Of a stretch of 32,437 bases of DNA, positions 16,242-24,529 are shown piece after piece. The translations under genes and the position numbers were made by a program. This stretch comes from Methanobacteriota archaeon (lineage in GTDB: Archaea; Thermoplasmatota; Poseidoniia; Poseidoniales; Poseidoniaceae), in contig PBMS01000003.1 of the NCBI GenBank assembly GCA_002722695.1, forward strand, positions 7,148-39,584. Direction: 5' to 3'. Each line of letters begins with the position of its first letter. The first letter of the stretch is position 1. The notes under the pieces are model-generated. The model was not told where the DNA came from, made no database searches, and saw only the letters and a program-made list of their open reading frames with translations.

Positions 16242-17816
16242 TTGGCACGGAAGAAGGAAAAAATCGTCGTCAATCTTGACCTCCCCAAGGACGACACGAC
16301 GTTGACCAGGCTCTACATCATCCTGTTCTTTTCCATCATTTTGGGCCTAGGAAGCGGTCTGTTCTGGCTGGCCAACTCCGGCTTTGTGCCCACGGCCAAC
16401 GGGGAACCGATGTTCACGAACCTCTACTGCGGTGCAACCGCACAGGATGAGGCCGGGAACCCAACCGGGGAATACTTCCAGACCAATCAGCAGCCGACCT
16501 ACACCGCCAACCAAACATGCACCATTCTCCAAGACCGGCCCGACCGCATCACTTGGGAGGACGAAGAGTGGGTCATGGTCACCAAACGCGGTAAAAACTT
16601 CGATGTTCCAGGGGTTCCGGAATCCGCTACGGGAGGAAACCCTGTTCTGCAACCGCTGTGGCTGAATTATTCAGTTGAGGCCGCGAATCCCTACGATTAC
16701 ACGGTTGCCATTCGCTCCTCTGCCGGAGACATATTGGAGTACAGGAACGACACGGCAAACACGGGTGAACAAACGCTGACGATGGTTAGCATACCCCCCG
16801 ACACTCGGTACGAACTCGTTTTCATGTCGTCCCAAGAAGGGCAGTTCCTGCAAACGGTCAGCTTTGACATGACGGTGCACTATCAAGACGGTATTCCCAC
16901 CAACATGAACAACAAATCGCTGTGGCTGGGCCCCGCTGTTGAAGCAGGACCGATCAAGGTGCACCCGACGATGTTCCTCAATTTCTTTGGGTTGACGTTT
17001 TTCTTCTTCATCTTCCCTGCGTCGTACTACTGGGAAAAGGTGGAGGAGGGCAAAAACGAAGTGGAAGAGAAGTTCCCAGATTTCCTTCGTGATCTTGCGG
17101 AGTATTGGAAGGGTGGTCTTTCCATGACCGTCGCTGTTCAAACCCTCGCTACATCGGAATACGGTGCCCTCAACGACGAAGTCAAGAAAATGTCCGACCA
17201 GCTCAGCTGGGGCGTCAAATTCTCTGACGTTATCGGTCAGTTTGCCGAACGAGTCGGCACGCCCTTGGTTCGCCGGGCCATCACCCTCATCGCTGAGGCC
17301 GACCGAGCTGGCGGGAAAATTTCTGACATTCTCGTCACCGCTGCTAACGACTCTCGCGAGCTCAAATTCCTCGAGGGCGAGCGGCGACGGGCCATCGGTT
17401 CTTACATCGCCGTCATATGGACGTCGTACTTTGTTTTCCTCGGTGTTATCGTCGTGTTGGCCAAGGTGTTTATCCCCGCTATTGCTGGTTCAAACTCGGG
17501 CGGTGAGGACGGCGGTGATAGCGGCGGTCAAACCATCGGAAACATGACGATTCGAAACATTGATCCGCTGTTCTTCCTGACGATTTTCTACTACGGTGTC
17601 ACCATGCAGGCGCTTGGTAATGGCTCGATGGCCGGCTTAATGGCCACCGGTCGTTTCTCAACCGGCTTCAAGCATTCGGGCATGATGATCGTGGTCGCCC
17701 TGGTGATTTTCAATTTCGTCGCCTTCTCGCCGGATTTGATCGGTATTACGGAAGTGCCGGGACTCAACCCCTCATCGGGGACCTTCGTCCCCTCACCGCT
17801 GTACTTTGGGGGTTGA
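16242..17816 (+). CDS. T2SSF-domain pilus assembly membrane protein 2 with ~200-residue ectodomain
   Basis: A 524-residue partner of the preceding T2SSF protein. Helix 1 spans about 23-44. Residues 45-242 are a soluble, Thr/Asn/Pro-rich beta-type region with a cysteine pair (C63, C93) that must lie outside the cell. Helix 2 is at 243-263. The cytoplasmic T2SSF domain follows (FPDFLRDLAEYWKGGLSM, then VRRAITLIAEADRAGGKISDIL), then further helices and a short Gly/Ser-rich loop. The start is TTG 16242, supported by the strong GGGGTGAGG just upstream. FlaJ/TadC relatives normally lack such a large outer domain. It might guide or anchor the filament at the cell surface, which is inference. Confidence 0.86.
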   Translation: MARKKEKIVVNLDLPKDDTTLTRLYIILFFSIILGLGSGLFWLANSGFVPTANGEPMFTNLYCGATAQDEAGNPTGEYFQTNQQPTYTANQTCTILQDRPDRITWEDEEWVMVTKRGKNFDVPGVPESATGGNPVLQPLWLNYSVEAANPYDYTVAIRSSAGDILEYRNDTANTGEQTLTMVSIPPDTRYELVFMSSQEGQFLQTVSFDMTVHYQDGIPTNMNNKSLWLGPAVEAGPIKVHPTMFLNFFGLTFFFFIFPASYYWEKVEEGKNEVEEKFPDFLRDLAEYWKGGLSMTVAVQTLATSEYGALNDEVKKMSDQLSWGVKFSDVIGQFAERVGTPLVRRAITLIAEADRAGGKISDILVTAANDSRELKFLEGERRRAIGSYIAVIWTSYFVFLGVIVVLAKVFIPAIAGSNSGGEDGGDSGGQTIGNMTIRNIDPLFFLTIFYYGVTMQALGNGSMAGLMATGRFSTGFKHSGMMIVVALVIFNFVAFSPDLIGITEVPGLNPSSGTFVPSPLYFGG

Positions 17817-17820
17817 GGGC

Positions 17821-18261
17821 GTGCGTCACGACGAAGATGCGCAAATCCACATTTTGGAAATGCTCACCCTGTTCTGGCTTTTTTTCATGTCAGCGACGTT
17901 CTTGATTCGCGTTGACGTACCGGATTCGACCTCCGTCGCCCTCGACGCCTCGCTGGAGATGGCTGCAGACGACGCCATACGGTACGGACTGGGACTCGAA
18001 GCAGAAATCGAGGGTGAGAGCCGTCTCGAGGAGTTGCTGGCCGATGATGCACGTGAAGAGGCGTGCCAACTCCTTCAATCGGCCGTGGCGCCCGGGAAAG
18101 AAGCCAATTGCTGGTTGGCCAAGGACAGTTCGGTGGCCACACCTCACGGCACGGTCGGCACGCCTTCGGGCGGGACCGTGGCCGTCCATCATCTCGTGGT
18201 CATCGGTCCTTACGTATGGACGGTAACGTTGGACGTCTGGGCTCGTGGAGGTGGTGCTTGA
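17821..18261 (+). CDS. Pilin-like protein 1 with N-terminal hydrophobic segment
   Basis: A 146-residue protein from GTG 17821, chosen because GGGGTTGAGG lies just upstream. The ORF-track start at 17806 lies inside the upstream gene. A short charged head (MRHDEDAQIHILEM) precedes a single hydrophobic helix (LTLFWLFFMSATFLI), and a soluble domain with two cysteines follows. A Gln and Glu just before the helix is a pattern seen in many archaeal pilin-like proteins near FlaI/FlaJ genes, although a textbook class III cleavage motif is not obvious. Position in the operon, directly after the second T2SSF gene and overlapping the next gene by one base, supports a minor pilin or structural role. Confidence 0.7.
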   Translation: MRHDEDAQIHILEMLTLFWLFFMSATFLIRVDVPDSTSVALDASLEMAADDAIRYGLGLEAEIEGESRLEELLADDAREEACQLLQSAVAPGKEANCWLAKDSSVATPHGTVGTPSGGTVAVHHLVVIGPYVWTVTLDVWARGGGA

Positions 18262-18707
18262 TGCGCTCAACCACCCTTCGGGATTCTCAAGCCGGTCAAA
18301 TGCTGCTCGCCACCGGCGTCGTCCTTCTGATGTCGTTGTTGTCCATGGCGATCTTCGGTGTAAAAGTGGCTGGATTGACGCTGCCGCACGAACCCGCCTC
18401 CGACGATGTCATCGACACGACCGAGCAAGTGCTCGAATCCATTCAGCCGCTGACCCAAGCACGAATGGACTTGTGGGTGGAGGGTGGTCTGGAAGCCTTA
18501 GAGGCCGCTGAGTTGGGCTTTGAGACCGTGCACGACGATCTTCTGCACCACGGTGAACTTCGCGGGGTTGAAATTAAACTCACCAACATGGTTCTGAATC
18601 AAACGGACTCGAGCACCATTCAGGTCAACGCCGAACTCGGTGTGTCCGACGGCGACGCCATGCTGAATTACGACGTGAGTTTCACGCTCGACGTTCAGAC
18701 TTCGTGA
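18261..18707 (+). CDS. Pilin-like protein 2 with N-terminal hydrophobic segment
   Basis: A 148-residue protein starting at ATG 18261, which shares its A with the stop codon of the upstream gene (TGATG). The head MRSTTLRDSQAGQ is followed by a hydrophobic helix (MLLATGVVLLMSLLSMAIFG) and a soluble domain rich in beta-type segments. The DSQAGQ-helix start resembles haloarchaeal pilus-operon proteins that begin with RGQ plus a helix. It is the last gene of the operon. Its 3' end overlaps the convergent P-loop kinase gene by 13 bases. Function is inferred from position and topology only. Confidence 0.7.
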   Translation: MRSTTLRDSQAGQMLLATGVVLLMSLLSMAIFGVKVAGLTLPHEPASDDVIDTTEQVLESIQPLTQARMDLWVEGGLEALEAAELGFETVHDDLLHHGELRGVEIKLTNMVLNQTDSSTIQVNAELGVSDGDAMLNYDVSFTLDVQTS

Positions 18708-19339
18708 TGCGCATCAATGGCGCGGTTCAGCAGTGTGTTGATTCGTTCGACATCGTTGTCCACTCGCGTCGGATCGACCATTGGCCAGTTGGCGATTTTT
18801 GCTCGCTCAATGAGACCGTCTTGAATGGCCCGAATCCTCGTAAAGTTTGCGAGGTACCGGTCCGAGCGACGGTAGGAATGCGCATCTCTCGATTGGAGCA
18901 TGGAGCGGTGGGCTCGCTCCTCATCGACCACCATGACCACACCGAGAGCAACCCCTCCAGCGTCTTCCCATGCCTTGAGCATGCGAGCGTTGGGTACGAT
19001 GTGGACGCCCTCCAGGAGCAAGTCAATGCCTTCTCGTCGTGCGCGTTCAACCGTTGCGGACACGCCTGCTTCAACGGCGAGGCAAGTTTCGTTCCAGTCA
19101 AGCACGGGTTCGCCGCTGCTGCCTCGGGAAAACGACGATCGATGGAGTGCTTCATCGAGGTGGTTTGCGTCGGTTGCCCGCATGATCTCACGTACGGCGT
19201 CGGTTGACATCACTCTCGTAAAGCCTGCTCGCTGAGCAACGCCAACGGCCACCGTGGACTTGCCCACGCCGGTCGCTCCGGCAATGATGAGCAGTCGTGG
19301 CGGCCGGGCCGAGAGCGCCTGGGCGGTTTGGGAGGCCAT
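18695..19339 (-). CDS. 2-phosphoglycerate kinase-like P-loop protein
   Basis: A 214-residue kinase with P-loop GATGVGKST (residues 21-29). The next block, STDAVREIMRA, is characteristic of archaeal 2-phosphoglycerate kinase and its relatives. A LLLEGVHIVPN segment (Walker B-like) and an arginine-rich lid (SYRRSDRYLANFTRIRAIQ) follow. The classical enzyme phosphorylates 2-phosphoglycerate on the route to cyclic 2,3-diphosphoglycerate and is about 300 residues long, so this is a short form holding only the kinase domain. ATG 19339 is preferred because GGGTGGGG precedes it on the minus strand; ATG 19357 is possible. A generic small-molecule kinase is the alternative. It overlaps the 3' end of the pilus operon by 13 bases. 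Confidence 0.7.
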   Translation of the reverse strand: MASQTAQALSARPPRLLIIAGATGVGKSTVAVGVAQRAGFTRVMSTDAVREIMRATDANHLDEALHRSSFSRGSSGEPVLDWNETCLAVEAGVSATVERARREGIDLLLEGVHIVPNARMLKAWEDAGGVALGVVMVVDEERAHRSMLQSRDAHSYRRSDRYLANFTRIRAIQDGLIERAKIANWPMVDPTRVDNDVERINTLLNRAIDAHHEV

Positions 19340-19476
19340 CCCCACCCTGCGTGTCATGCCATCAAGCGAAGCGCACGAGCACATGAGGGTTCTGCCCTCT
19401 TCTGGGCACAGGCTGTTGGTTTTACGCCGTTGCGATGCACCGATGCCCCTTTGAATCGGGCTGACTTGGAACTTTC

Positions 19477-20913
19477 ATGGCCGATGAACAGATGTGGATT
19501 GCCGGTGAATGGTGCGCCGCGGAGAACGGAGAAACCAGCGATGCCCTGAACCCTGCAACAGGAGAGGTCATGGCCACCGTGCCCAAGGCGACCGTGGGCG
19601 ACGTCAACCGCTGCGTTGAGTTCTCACGCACTGCCCTCAACAACCCTGAATGGAAGAACATGGACCCTGCTCAACGGGGCCGTGTGCTCAACAAGATGGC
19701 CGCCGTCACCTATTCCAAGGCGAAAGAACTCGCTACGATTGAATCGTCGAACAACGGCAAAACCTTCCGTGAAGCGCTTTCCGAGGTGCGGTACGGCGCG
19801 TGGACGTTTGAATACTTCGCAGGCATGACGGACAAGATTGAGGGCAGCACAATTCCAGTGCCCGGATCGAGATTGAACTACACCCTTCGTCAACCGTTGG
19901 GCGTGACCGCCCACATCGTTCCGTGGAACTTTCCATTGCAGTTGGCTCTGCGATCCATCGCACCTGCGCTTGCAGCGGGTTGCACCGTCATCGCCAAACC
20001 TGCCTCGTGGACGCCGCTCTCTCTGCTGGCTTGGTGCAAAGCCATTGACGAGGGCGAGACCGGTTTACCATCCGGTGTTCTTCAGGTGCTGACCGGATCG
20101 GGAGCGTTGGCCGGCGATGCGCTCGCTGGCCACGCTGGCGTGGACGGCGTGGTGCTCACCGGTGGCGTACCCACCGGTAAAATGGTCATGGCCAAAGCCA
20201 GCGAACAGCTCACACCCGTCACCCTTGAACTCGGCGGAAAGGGGGCCAACATCGTCTTCCCCGATGCCAATCTGCGCTACGCTGCCAAAGCGATTTGCTT
20301 TGGAATCTTCATGAACGCAGGTCAGATGTGCTGGGCAGGTTCTCGCCTGTTGGTGCACGAGGACGTCCACGACGAATTGGTCGAGGCCGTCTGCGCAGAG
20401 GTGTCGAAATGGCCGGTTGGCCCCGGCATGGAAGAGGGCGTCCGCATCGGCAGTTTGGTCCACGAACGCCACCGTGCGGAAGTGTTGGAAAAACTCGAGG
20501 CGGGTTTGGCCGAAGGTGGCTCGCTTGCTCTTGGTGGTCAGGCGCTCGATCGAGACGGGGCGTTCATGCAGGCAACCGTGGTCACCGGGGTCGACCGATC
20601 CCACCTGTTGTTCCAAGACGAGTTGTTTGGACCGGTGTTGTCCGTCACGTCGTTTTCAACCGAGGAAGAGGCGCTTGAGCTTGCCAACGACACCCCGTTC
20701 GGCCTGCTCAACGGCGTGTGGACCAACGATCTGAAACGAGCCCACAGTCTTGCAAGAGATCTCGAGTGCGGCATGGTGTCCATCAACGAATTTCCCATCA
20801 CGTTTCCACAGACGGCTTTCACCGGTTGGAAGCATTCCGGCATCGGTGTAGAGCAGAGCAAGGAAGCGCTTCGCTTCTACACCAAGGTCAAGAACGTGAA
20901 CGTCAAACTCTGA
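19477..20913 (+). CDS. NAD(P)-dependent aldehyde dehydrogenase
   Basis: A 478-residue enzyme of the ALDH superfamily that oxidises aldehydes to acids. Catalytic residues are all visible: N151 in PWNFPLQ, K174 in KPASWTP, general base E251 in LELGGKGANIVF and nucleophile C285 in NAGQMCWAGSR. The length is typical. Sequence style is closest to betaine/phenylacetaldehyde-type ALDHs, but the substrate cannot be fixed. It is followed after six bases by a crotonase gene with its own GAGGTG, so the two are an operon. Given the nearby diiron oxygenase and hydroxyacyl-CoA dehydrogenase, a role like BoxD or the PaaZ aldehyde-oxidising step is plausible. Confidence 0.93.
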   Translation: MADEQMWIAGEWCAAENGETSDALNPATGEVMATVPKATVGDVNRCVEFSRTALNNPEWKNMDPAQRGRVLNKMAAVTYSKAKELATIESSNNGKTFREALSEVRYGAWTFEYFAGMTDKIEGSTIPVPGSRLNYTLRQPLGVTAHIVPWNFPLQLALRSIAPALAAGCTVIAKPASWTPLSLLAWCKAIDEGETGLPSGVLQVLTGSGALAGDALAGHAGVDGVVLTGGVPTGKMVMAKASEQLTPVTLELGGKGANIVFPDANLRYAAKAICFGIFMNAGQMCWAGSRLLVHEDVHDELVEAVCAEVSKWPVGPGMEEGVRIGSLVHERHRAEVLEKLEAGLAEGGSLALGGQALDRDGAFMQATVVTGVDRSHLLFQDELFGPVLSVTSFSTEEEALELANDTPFGLLNGVWTNDLKRAHSLARDLECGMVSINEFPITFPQTAFTGWKHSGIGVEQSKEALRFYTKVKNVNVKL

Positions 20914-20922
20914 GGTGAATTG

Positions 20923-21702
20923 GTGGCCGTTGAAGTCGAACAGCGCAATGACGTACGCGTCATCAAGATGGCCGGGCAAGCCTCCACTCAATCGTTTTCG
21001 ATGGCGTTTTTGCCGACGATCGCCAGCGCCATCGATGACGGTCTGAACGACATCGGCACCAAGGCCATCGTGTTGACAGGTGACGGCCGCTTTTTCTCAG
21101 CGGGCGCCGACATCAACGCTTTCCAAGAAGCTATTGAACAGGACAACGCACCAGCGTTGATCCGCAACCTGACCGGTGTTCTTCATCCGTTGCTCCAACG
21201 CATTCGAACCTCCTCCACCATCGTGGTCGCTGCACTTAATGGTGTATCGGCCGGCGGTGGTCTCGGTCTCGCTCTTGCATGCGATGCTCGAATTGGCACG
21301 TCCGGTGCTCGTATGGCGGCGTCGTACGCAGGGATGGGTCTCTCGCCCGACGGGGGAACCACGTGGCTGTTGCCTCGTCTGGTGGGCGAGCAGCGCGCAC
21401 GGCGATTTTTCATGAGCAACGAAATTTGGTCCGGAGAGCAGGCGCATGAATACGGGGCGATCGACGTTTTTGTGGACGAACCGTCGTTGATGGACACCGC
21501 CATCGGACTCGCCACGATGTGGGCGTCATGGGGACCTCACACCAAGGAGGCGACCAAGCATCTTCTCCACGTTCAAACCGACAACGACTTCTCAACCCAC
21601 CTTGACCACGAGCGGACGCTGATTGAAGCCGCCGGTACAACCGAGGCGTTCCGTGAGGGCGTCGCTGCCTTTCTTGAGAAGCGTCGACCGTCCTTCGAGT
21701 GA
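20923..21702 (+). CDS. Crotonase-family isomerase lacking hydratase glutamates (PaaG-like)
   Basis: A 259-residue crotonase-fold protein. The CoA/oxyanion motif RFFSAGADINAF and the block AGGGLGLALACDARIG are intact. The first catalytic Glu of hydratases is glycine here (G115) and the second is tyrosine (Y135). An Asp in LSPDGG (D143) matches the acidic residue used by PaaG-type isomerases such as ring 1,2-epoxyphenylacetyl-CoA isomerase. Isomerisation or ring rearrangement is therefore more likely than hydration. The GAGGTG at 20912 fits GTG 20923 (five bases) better than the TTG 20920 in the ORF track. It follows the ALDH gene in one operon. Confidence 0.88.
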   Translation: MAVEVEQRNDVRVIKMAGQASTQSFSMAFLPTIASAIDDGLNDIGTKAIVLTGDGRFFSAGADINAFQEAIEQDNAPALIRNLTGVLHPLLQRIRTSSTIVVAALNGVSAGGGLGLALACDARIGTSGARMAASYAGMGLSPDGGTTWLLPRLVGEQRARRFFMSNEIWSGEQAHEYGAIDVFVDEPSLMDTAIGLATMWASWGPHTKEATKHLLHVQTDNDFSTHLDHERTLIEAAGTTEAFREGVAAFLEKRRPSFE

Positions 21703-21703
21703 A

Positions 21704-22648
21704 TCAGTGAATCTGGAACTGCACCTGTTGCTGCGCCTTACCGCCGCCGAGTCGTGTCAGTCCGACGATCAATGCGATGAGGCCACCGCACATTGAACAG
21801 CATCCCGAGCCGAAGCCCACCGCTGAGAGCACGCCAGCGCCGATGGCGTCGTCAACAAACGGAGCTAGCATGGCGTCCAGGTCGACGGCGGACATGGAAA
21901 CACCTGCATCGTTTGAAACCGTGAACACCTCACCCACCCCACAACGGTGCCCGCTGTCGTCCTCGCCGTCGACGAGGGTGTGGCAGATTCGAGCGACCAC
22001 GATGGCGTCTTTGATGTCCCAGTAAGGTTCTCCTGCGTTGGAGTTCTTCTCAGTCGGTGATGTTGAACAAGAAAATCGTGCCGCTCGCTCGCTAGCGTCT
22101 TCTCCGTCGGCGTCGATGATGGAGAAATTCACACCTTCGCACGCATCGATGATGCCGTTGTCGTTTTCATCCGCTTTGGGGTCGCCGGGTATCAGAAGGT
22201 ACCACCCCTCCTCGCCCAAACCGTCAGCATCGTCGTAAGTTAGTTCAGCGTTTCCTTCGAACTCTATCGTGTAGGCCATGGTTTGGAGATCGTTGTACAT
22301 GCCCTCAATGGAACCGGCGATCAGTGATCCGGCGATGAGTGCGATGACACCAATGGCAGCAAGAACTCCAGCAACAATCATTGCACCCTTCGGGCCTTTG
22401 ACGTTGCCGGCGACCACCAATTGTTGCGGGGAGGCCCCGACTTGGTAGCCACCGGCCACCATTTCGGGGGTGATTTGGTCCATGGTCGTGGGTATCGAGG
22501 CAGCCACCATATCGGGCATGACTTGGTCCGTGGTCGTGGGCGTTGGATCGGAGACTTCGTCAGAGGTCGGCGTCTCTGTCGTCGGCTCTGGCTCGCTTTT
22601 TTCTTCTTTTTCAATAGCGCCCCAGGGTGTTGGGTTCACGTCGTCCAT
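21704..22648 (-). CDS. Membrane protein with extracytoplasmic acidic domain, unknown function
   Basis: A 314-residue protein. The N-terminal 85 residues are acidic and Thr/Pro-rich and contain two copies of a DQ(V/I)xP(D/E)MVA motif. A hydrophobic helix spans about 88-112. A domain of about 170 residues with several cysteines and an EF-hand-like acidic loop (DENDNGIIDACEG) follows. A cysteine-rich hydrophobic C-terminal helix (SGCCSMCGGLIALIVGL) and a Gly/Gln tail complete it. The middle domain is probably outside. ATG 22648 is chosen over TTG 22669 because a TATA-like element lies 25-31 bases upstream of it, fitting a leaderless transcript. I recognise no family. It converges with the ALDH/isomerase operon. 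Confidence 0.75.
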   Translation of the reverse strand: MDDVNPTPWGAIEKEEKSEPEPTTETPTSDEVSDPTPTTTDQVMPDMVAASIPTTMDQITPEMVAGGYQVGASPQQLVVAGNVKGPKGAMIVAGVLAAIGVIALIAGSLIAGSIEGMYNDLQTMAYTIEFEGNAELTYDDADGLGEEGWYLLIPGDPKADENDNGIIDACEGVNFSIIDADGEDASERAARFSCSTSPTEKNSNAGEPYWDIKDAIVVARICHTLVDGEDDSGHRCGVGEVFTVSNDAGVSMSAVDLDAMLAPFVDDAIGAGVLSAVGFGSGCCSMCGGLIALIVGLTRLGGGKAQQQVQFQIH

Positions 22649-22672
22649 GATGAGGTGGAACAGGTGCAACTC

Positions 22673-22679
22673 AATAAAT
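22673..22679 (-). promoter_or_regulatory. TATA box, probably for a leaderless transcript
   Basis: On the minus strand TTTATTG lies 25-31 bases before ATG 22648, so transcription would start at or next to the initiator codon. No Shine-Dalgarno sequence lies between. This supports the ATG start and an independent promoter within the minus-strand gene run. Confidence 0.45.
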
Positions 22680-22698
22680 CAGTGGGAACAGGCAACGT

Positions 22699-23583
22699 TC
22701 ACTCGAGGTCGGTTTCTTGGGCCTCTCCGCTGGACCAATCGTAAATTCCTCGACCGCTCTTTTTTCCCAATCGCCCTTCGGCCACAAGCCGCTCCAGCAG
22801 GGGGTGCGGGGCGTACGCGTCGTCGTCAAACGACGCCTGCAAGTTGAGCAGGATGTCTCGTCGCACGTCGAGGCCGACCAAGTCGGTCAGCGCCAACGGT
22901 CCCATCGGGTGCTTGTAGCCAAGAACCATCGCCGTGTCGATGTCCTTGGCGCTCGCAACGCCGTCGGCCAACATGCGTATGGCTTCGTTTCCGAGGACAA
23001 CGCCAAGACGACTGGTCGCAAACCCGGGGACATCGTTGACCAAAATCGTGGTTTTGCCCATGGCGCTTCCAGCGGCTTCTGCCGTCTCGATGGTGGCCTG
23101 AGAGGTTTGATCGTGGCGAACCAATTCCAGTAATTTCATGATCGGAACTGGATTGAAAAAATGCATGCCGATGACACGGTCTGGTCGTGCGGTTGCTGAA
23201 GCGATTTCGGCAATCGAAATCGAGGACGTGTTTGTGCCCAGAATTGCGTGTTCAGGAGCCAATTCATCGAGTTGGGCGAAGATGTTGTGCTTGAGATCGG
23301 GAAGTTCTGGGACGGCCTCGATGACGAGGTCGGCGTCTCCGACCGCTTCTGCGAAGTCGGCGACCGCGTCGAGGTTATCGGACCAAGTTTTGCGTTGCTC
23401 CGGTGTGGTTTTCCCTCGCGCAATGCCTGTTTCCCAAAAGGCCTCGATTCGCTCCATCCCACGCTCGAGCCCTTCAGGAAAAGCATCGTACAGCTTGGTC
23501 GCCCAGCCGGCTTGGGCACAGACTTGAGCGATGCCAGCACCCATGGTTCCAGCACCGATCACCGCAACGCGTTCAATGGTCAT
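22699..23583 (-). CDS. 3-hydroxyacyl-CoA dehydrogenase
   Basis: A 294-residue NAD-dependent dehydrogenase that oxidises 3-hydroxyacyl-CoA to 3-ketoacyl-CoA. The Rossmann motif is VAVIGAGTMGAGIAQ at the N-terminus. The catalytic region LGTNTSSISIAEIA, GMHFFNPVPIMKLLELV (catalytic His) and NDVPGFATSRL are all in order. The C-terminal domain carries HPMGPLALTDLVGLD and GKKSGRGIYDW. It is the single-function form without a fused crotonase, like PaaH/HbdA. ATG 23583 gives the family N-terminus; the ORF-track start runs into the upstream transporter gene. It lies in the minus-strand run after the transporter gene, 22 bases away. Confidence 0.94.
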   Translation of the reverse strand: MTIERVAVIGAGTMGAGIAQVCAQAGWATKLYDAFPEGLERGMERIEAFWETGIARGKTTPEQRKTWSDNLDAVADFAEAVGDADLVIEAVPELPDLKHNIFAQLDELAPEHAILGTNTSSISIAEIASATARPDRVIGMHFFNPVPIMKLLELVRHDQTSQATIETAEAAGSAMGKTTILVNDVPGFATSRLGVVLGNEAIRMLADGVASAKDIDTAMVLGYKHPMGPLALTDLVGLDVRRDILLNLQASFDDDAYAPHPLLERLVAEGRLGKKSGRGIYDWSSGEAQETDLE

Positions 23584-23605
23584 GGCTCGTGGAGCACGCT
23601 CCCCT

Positions 23606-24529
23606 TCATGATGCTTGCTCGGCGGATGTCTGTTTGGATTGGGCAAGCAGCACCCCTCCCACGATCAGAGCGAACGCCACGGCCAGGGACGCCCCAGGGC
23701 GCTCACCCAACAGTTGCTGTCCACCGAGAATACCGAACGGAGGTACGAGGTAGACGTAGAACGCAGCGGGTCCAGCGCCAATGATTCGTATACCGTCTGC
23801 GAACCAGACATAGGCAACGACCGTGGAAAACAAGGCGAGAAACACGATTCCCATCCAGGCCTCGATGCTCGGAGCCGTCCACGATGCTCCCAACGCTTCG
23901 AAGCCCGCCCACGGTGTGAGAATCGCAAGCCCGACAACGGACGACCAGACGGTCAGGTGAAGTGGGCTCAACGGGCCTTCAGCGTCGTTGGGCGTCTGCG
24001 TCATCACCCGTTTCATGACGATGGAGGAGGCGGCCCACGCCAACGCTGATCCGGCGATGAAGGTGTTTCCAATCCAGCGTTCCATCGCAGGGATGTCGGT
24101 GTTGGGTGAGGCCACGAACAGAACCGCCACACCGGCCAAGGCCAGTGCGAGACCGCCCAACAGGCGCCACGTCATTCGTTCACTCAGGAAAAACACGGCC
24201 AGGAAAGCGGTGAACAACGGGTTGAGCGTGATCATCAGCGACGCATCACCCGCAGCGGTGTAGCTCATGCCGTACATGAACAGCGCTTGGTACAGGAAGG
24301 TGGAGAAGAGGCCGATGCACGCCACTTGCTTCCATTGGGTTGGGGAGGGGAGGGTCCACTGGCGGGTCCATTTCAGGTATCCCAGGAACATGAGGACGAC
24401 CATGACGTACCGAATCCAAGCGGCACCGATGGGCGGGAGTTCGGTGGCGACCACTCGTCCAGCCGGCCACCCAAAACCCCAGATGGCGGCAACGATGATG
24501 AGTTTGATGTGAACGCTGGCGTTGTTCAT
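23606..24529 (-). CDS. EamA/DMT-family transporter
   Basis: A 307-residue protein with about ten transmembrane helices arranged as two EamA repeats. The first repeat starts with KLIIVAAIWGFGWPAGRVV and ends near GLALALAGVAVLFVA. The second starts near AGSALAWAASSIVMKRV and contains FLALFSTVVAYVWF and PPFGILGGQQLLGERP. The WGxxxP-type start and the LGE motif are typical of drug/metabolite exporters, including amino-acid exporters. Its ATG overlaps the stop of the upstream 178-180 aa gene (ATGA), which ties it to the diiron oxygenase operon. It might move a pathway substrate or by-product, but this is inference. Confidence 0.9.
   Translation of the reverse strand: MNNASVHIKLIIVAAIWGFGWPAGRVVATELPPIGAAWIRYVMVVLMFLGYLKWTRQWTLPSPTQWKQVACIGLFSTFLYQALFMYGMSYTAAGDASLMITLNPLFTAFLAVFFLSERMTWRLLGGLALALAGVAVLFVASPNTDIPAMERWIGNTFIAGSALAWAASSIVMKRVMTQTPNDAEGPLSPLHLTVWSSVVGLAILTPWAGFEALGASWTAPSIEAWMGIVFLALFSTVVAYVWFADGIRIIGAGPAAFYVYLVPPFGILGGQQLLGERPGASLAVAFALIVGGVLLAQSKQTSAEQAS

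Noticed and set aside
13654-18707. Archaellum operon
   Set aside because: No archaellin, FlaF, FlaG, FlaH or FlaD/E-like genes are present. Two T2SSF proteins and two short pilin-like proteins fit a pilus or secretion device better.
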